Shown: positions 50,201 to 52,659 of the stretch, in pieces
Layout of the letters: each line of letters begins with the position of its first letter
Numbering within the stretch: the first letter of the stretch is position 1
From: an uncultured Muribaculaceae bacterium
Lineage (GTDB): Bacteria > Bacteroidota > Bacteroidia > Bacteroidales > Muribaculaceae
Length of the DNA stretch: 52,659 bases
Assembly (NCBI GenBank): GCA_902494515.1
Contig: CABUTS010000012.1
Span: forward strand, 1 to 52,659
Direction of reading: 5' to 3'
Notes under the pieces: model-generated
Databases searched by the model: none
What the model saw: the letters and a program-made list of their open reading frames with translations, nothing else
Told to the model about the DNA's origin: nothing
Translations under genes and position numbers: made by a program

Positions 50201-51995
50201 CGCCGCCATCCTCCAGGTTCCGGCTGTTGTAGCTGATATTGCGGAGCACGAACGCCTCACGGTCGACAGGTTTCAGCGTAAGGTCGGAGAAGGTAGCATA
50301 CCCCTCCATCGTGCGCCAGTCCGTCCCCTCCATGTCCACATCGGCCCGGCCAGAAACGCATCCGCCGGGGTAGGCCTGCCACAGACCGAGCCGGTCGGGG
50401 AAAAGATGCCGCAGATCGAGATTCAGTTTTACATCGTGGCGGGTTTTGGAGATGTCGGCAGTCCCGTCAAGCGCAACAGCCAGCTTCGGGTCGTCGACAT
50501 CGAGCGTAACTGCAAGGATATTGTCCTCGAGAGTGCCTTCGGTTGATATATTGTCGACTGTTATACCATTGAAAGTCAAAGATGTAAGCGCCACAGCCAC
50601 ACTGCCACGGTAAACGCCGCGCCGGCATCCGGCGAATCCTTCTACCGCCCCCTCGAACCCGGCCGGAGCATGGCCGGGTAGGAACGCCGAGAGGTCCAGC
50701 GGACCATCTTCGGTTCTGAACTGCACTTCCGCGCCGAAATCGCGCCCGGATTCGTAGCCGCCGTCAGCCGCCAGAATGAATTTTCCGGCCGCCGACGCCA
50801 TCGACACACGGGCTGTGAAGTCCTTCAGCTCGCCGCGTCCCTTTGCCTGCAGGTTTATGGCGCCCAGCGAGTTAAGCGCAGCAGCCACATTTGCCGGGAT
50901 AACGCCGTCGGCGGCCAGCCGGGAGTAAAGCGGAGTAGAACTGGTGCTGACAGTCAGATTCCGGAGGTCGAAATGCCGCTCAGGCAACTCCAGATTGTAG
51001 CCGCGCGCATTGAGTTCGACGTCGCCGAAAGATTCCAGCTCCAGATTCAGCCGCGCCGTGAGGTCCGAGGGTTTCCCCTTCAGCTCAAGCTCATGGAACA
51101 GCGCCATCATTTCCAGATCGTCCAGCGGCTCCCAGAGCGCTTTAAGGTCGGGAAGCCACACGTGCGAATCATCTGTCAGTCTGATATTCAGCGAGTTGTC
51201 GCGCAATGCATTCCGGATGTTTTTCAGCCCGTCGAGGGGGAGCTGCATGTCGGCGAACATCAGGCGCGACGCCGGAAGCTCTATATCCAGGTTCCTGACC
51301 GCCAACTCTTTGTCGGAGACATGGAAGTCTCCGGCCAGCTGCCGCAGCGACAGTCCCGACTGCTCGTCGAGGGCCATGCGGTGGAGATTGACGGTGAAAT
51401 CGTTATTGGCGATTTTCGGGAGGTTGATGTCAGCGCGGATATTCCGCACCGCAAGGTGGGAGGGGTTGAGATGTCCGGGGGTCCGGGGCTGGTCGAGCAC
51501 ATCATATCTCACCGACGACGAGCGGATTATGACCGTCGACACCCTGAGGTCGAACTTTGTCGGAGGCTTGGTTTTGTCCTTCGGCGAGAGGGCATCGATT
51601 ATGGGCTGGATGTTGAGTGGAGCCGACAGGGAGTCGCGGCGCAGCCGGGCGTTGAGGCCGAACACCGAGAGGTAGTTGACTCGCGGGGCTTCGGAGGTCA
51701 TCAGACTCCAGAGCGACACTCCGGCGCCGAGGTTTTCGACGTAAAGCGCTGTGTCGCCGGGGGTAGGCTCCACGCTTACCCGCCTGAGCATCACACGGTT
51801 GAAGGGTACGATTCCGAGCGAGCCGATGGTGACTTTGGCATCCAGCAGCTCGGTCAGTTCCCCCTCGAGGCGGTCGGCGATTTTGCGCTGCACACCGCTG
51901 AGCGACAGCGCCACATAGAGCACGGCCGGGAGGACGGCAAACACAAGGATTGCTGTCACCAAAAGTATTCTCAACAGTTTATAAAATCGCTTCAT
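47268..51995 (-). CDS. tamB: TamB-like translocation/assembly module protein
   Basis: The 1575-residue protein has an N-terminal membrane anchor (about 9-30), then the AsmA/TamB-like start VQRKIADRLEGELTELL, a very long repetitive beta region (beta-taco groove), and the TamB C-terminal domain (DUF490) at about 1130-1510 with SGDIRQPEIAFDLEFP. A Lys/Ser/Pro-rich tail follows (1530-1575). TamB-type proteins span the periplasm and move phospholipids or assist barrel assembly. The usual partner TamA (an Omp85 protein) is not in the window. It appears to be monocistronic. Confidence 0.9.
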   Translation of the reverse strand: MKRFYKLLRILLVTAILVFAVLPAVLYVALSLSGVQRKIADRLEGELTELLDAKVTIGSLGIVPFNRVMLRRVSVEPTPGDTALYVENLGAGVSLWSLMTSEAPRVNYLSVFGLNARLRRDSLSAPLNIQPIIDALSPKDKTKPPTKFDLRVSTVIIRSSSVRYDVLDQPRTPGHLNPSHLAVRNIRADINLPKIANNDFTVNLHRMALDEQSGLSLRQLAGDFHVSDKELAVRNLDIELPASRLMFADMQLPLDGLKNIRNALRDNSLNIRLTDDSHVWLPDLKALWEPLDDLEMMALFHELELKGKPSDLTARLNLELESFGDVELNARGYNLELPERHFDLRNLTVSTSSTPLYSRLAADGVIPANVAAALNSLGAINLQAKGRGELKDFTARVSMASAAGKFILAADGGYESGRDFGAEVQFRTEDGPLDLSAFLPGHAPAGFEGAVEGFAGCRRGVYRGSVAVALTSLTFNGITVDNISTEGTLEDNILAVTLDVDDPKLAVALDGTADISKTRHDVKLNLDLRHLFPDRLGLWQAYPGGCVSGRADVDMEGTDWRTMEGYATFSDLTLKPVDREAFVLRNISYNSRNLEDGGARLDLHSDYLDGTVLGELDVKTLGHSVLDVLAEAFPALLPGHVGHSELTQAVIQGKTAANGRKGSRGKRSAKAKPLRNPQNINDFQFNFTIKETERPAEFFNLPISVIYPVSIVGAICEPDRDLELNISAPYLRQGSKLIENTALSAYVDGGENRALLNFTTVTPTKGGPMTLRLDALGHDNVLRTAFNWAIDRDRAYNGSVKLETSFSRPENEPLNALVNIRRSELTFNDSTWVVEPSTVRVQGKQIDVDGIHVNHGRQFVKIDGRVSEDPNDQLTLDLRDFSLDYLFESLGIDAAMLGGDATGTFYASDLYSGYPVLQTPGLNVKSISYNQTVLGDAIVKSHFEPSDKSVVLSADIDRDGLKSYINGAIFAARDSLDLSFDCDRVPVGFLEHYMSAFASDVTGYASGHARVFGTFKYIDCEGDVFADSVKMKLNFTNTYYLATDSVHIRPGFINLNGITLHDPQGHSANLNGWVRHNFFKEPRFDFSITNARNLLCYNETPKENPRWYGRVYGNGGATVHGVPGRVDINVDMTTAPSSTFTFVLSDQIEAEQYSFLTFRDKNRYSLELRDSLEFRDTSMDLVNELRERAARHEDTSSSDYNISIQMGITPQAEIVLVMDPVGGDRIRAYGSGHIRMDYGSANNELKMFGNYTLDRGNYNFTLQDIIIKDFTIKSGSEIAFNGDPYAAQLDIRAAYSLNANLSDLDESFLNDNELNRTNVPVNAIMKVSGDIRQPEIAFDLEFPTLTSDIYRKVRSIISTDEMMNRQILYLLALNRFYTPDYMSGATRGNELVSVASSTLSSQLGNILGQISDNWNIAPTFRSSRGDFSDVEVDVALSSRLLNNRLLFNGNFGYRDESLNSNQFVGDFDLEYLLNRSGNFRLKAYNRYNDQNYYLRTALTTQGVGFVWRKDFDSLTSFLRPVFRWFRPVGKKDGKKDAPAAPKSTSEDTLPSAKTVAEKASLTNPTDTIRPVKRHK

Positions 51996-52345
51996 CTGTG
52001 TTGCAGAACCGACTTCCTTTCCTCATATAATCTCAGGTTCAGGGACACGGAACCGTGCCGGACCGGGGCCCGGCAAAATTTCACCGCGAAGTTAATAAAT
52101 TTTTCGCAGAAAAATTGTTAATCTCTGCACGAATCACTAACTTTGCTTAAATTTTTGCCGGACAACGGCTGTTTTTCCGCTGTCTGCAGCCTCCCGGATA
52201 AGGGGTTGCTCCTTTGTCCCCAAAATTCCAAAGGCCTGCCCGCCGAAATCGCAAAGGCTTGCCTGCTGAAATCGCAAAGGCTCAACAAATCCGATAGATT
52301 CCAAAACAGCAGTCCGCCCCGCGCGGACCCATAAACCAATACGCA
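51996..52345. other. Intergenic region: ferritin leader with a 23-bp tandem repeat
   Basis: Between divergent tamB and ferritin genes. A weak minus-strand box TAACTTCG (52094-52087) could serve tamB. After the ferritin promoter the leader of about 195 nt holds two tandem 23-nt units (52230-52252 and 52253-52275, core AAAGGCYTGCCYGCYGAAAT) and a partial third. No small gene is supported. Confidence 0.65.
52115..52145 (+). promoter_or_regulatory. Promoter of the ferritin gene
   Basis: TTG at 52115-52117 and TAACTTTG at 52138-52145 with a 20-nt spacer form a good Bacteroidota promoter. The transcript would carry a leader of about 195 nt. Confidence 0.6.
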
Positions 52346-52659
52346 ATGTTATCCGAAAAATTAACCAAAGCTATCAATGACCAGATCAACGCTGAATTCT
52401 GGTCGGGTTACCTCTACCTCTCCATGTCGATGCACTTCGCTCACGAAGGCTACAACGGCATCGCCAACTGGTTCGCAGTTCAGTTCAAGGAAGAGCAGGC
52501 TCACGCCACCATCTTCATGAACTACCTCAACTCCCGCGACGCCAAGGTCGAGCTCAAGCCCATCGAAGCCGTCGAAACCGTCTGGGAATCCCCCCTGGCT
52601 GCTTTCGCCGCTACCCTGGCCCACGAGCAGAAAGTGACCGCTATGATCAACAACCTCCA
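52346..52659 (+). CDS. ftnA: Ferritin, 5' part only
   Basis: Non-haem iron storage protein; only about 104 of some 160 residues lie in the window. The N-terminus MLSEKLTKAINDQINAEFWSG and the ferroxidase residues Glu17, Tyr24, Glu50, His53 and Glu94 are all present, so it should be an active H-type bacterial ferritin. The long leader with repeats hints at post-transcriptional control; no Fur-box-like palindrome stands out. Confidence 0.93.
   Translation, partial: MLSEKLTKAINDQINAEFWSGYLYLSMSMHFAHEGYNGIANWFAVQFKEEQAHATIFMNYLNSRDAKVELKPIEAVETVWESPLAAFAATLAHEQKVTAMINNL

Noticed and set aside
50973..52121. 382-codon open frame opposite tamB
   Set aside because: Antisense to the tamB start and running through its upstream region; no recognisable motif.

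Overview
The window looks like a chromosomal stretch of a moderately high-GC Bacteroidales bacterium, most likely a Muribaculaceae-type gut commensal (the family level is inference). The evidence is: repeated matches to the Bacteroidota promoter (TTTG, about 20 nt, TAnnTTTG); lipoproteins with Bacteroidota domain types (DUF4369, OmpH-like); two secreted proteins ending in type IX secretion (T9SS)-like C-terminal signals; and Bacteroidales housekeeping proteins (PepD, DUF4491, DUF5063, TamB, a TPR/beta-barrel pair). No rRNA or tRNA gene, phage, complete insertion sequence or CRISPR array was seen.

Layout. 1-524: a promoter reading out of the left edge, low-complexity DNA, and a 235-nt galM leader carrying five hairpin repeats. 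525-5053: galM (+) converging on ansA and metG (-). 5304-9193: hflX, dgt and a TPM-domain membrane protein (+). 9194-9474: a possible small RNA with a terminator. 9475-14258: a minus-strand block yicC-gmk-nadD-DUF5063 followed by ligA. 14344-22737: plus-strand tsaB, dnaE, trxA, pyrE, an SRPBCC protein, a Rieske-like lipoprotein and a DEAD-box helicase. 22828-23665: an OmpH-like lipoprotein and a tiny membrane protein (-). 23811-32157: pepD, a muramidase, DUF4491, greA, HIT, a DUF4369 lipoprotein, a glycosyltransferase and a CotH/discoidin secreted protein (+). 32373-38711: a tightly packed minus-strand operon of a TPR protein, an outer-membrane barrel, a degenerate asparagine synthetase A and trmD. 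38882-41751: phoH, purC and menG/ubiE (-). 42176-46663: a 1495-residue T9SS cargo protein (-). 46864-47166: remnant of an AAA/DUF4143 ATPase gene. 47268-51995: tamB (-). 52346 to the right edge: the start of a ferritin gene.

Most genes are core metabolism and information processing: NAD, guanylate, pyrimidine, purine and menaquinone synthesis; DNA polymerase III alpha and DNA ligase; tRNA modification (TsaB, TrmD); MetRS; transcript rescue (GreA). Envelope functions (TamB, barrel/TPR, Skp-like chaperone, T9SS cargo) are interspersed.

The most unusual items are: (1) an AsnA-fold protein, translationally coupled to an envelope operon, that has lost several catalytic residues and the ATP-site loop; (2) a dispersed family of intergenic palindromes with compensating stem changes around a fixed CTTG loop next to a shared T-rich block, one copy of which supplies the C-terminus of MenG/UbiE; (3) hairpin repeats in the galM leader, most enclosing a start-codon/one-codon/stop mini-ORF; (4) two terminator-like hairpins between the greA promoter and greA; and (5) many independent 18-33 bp tandem duplications confined to intergenic DNA.
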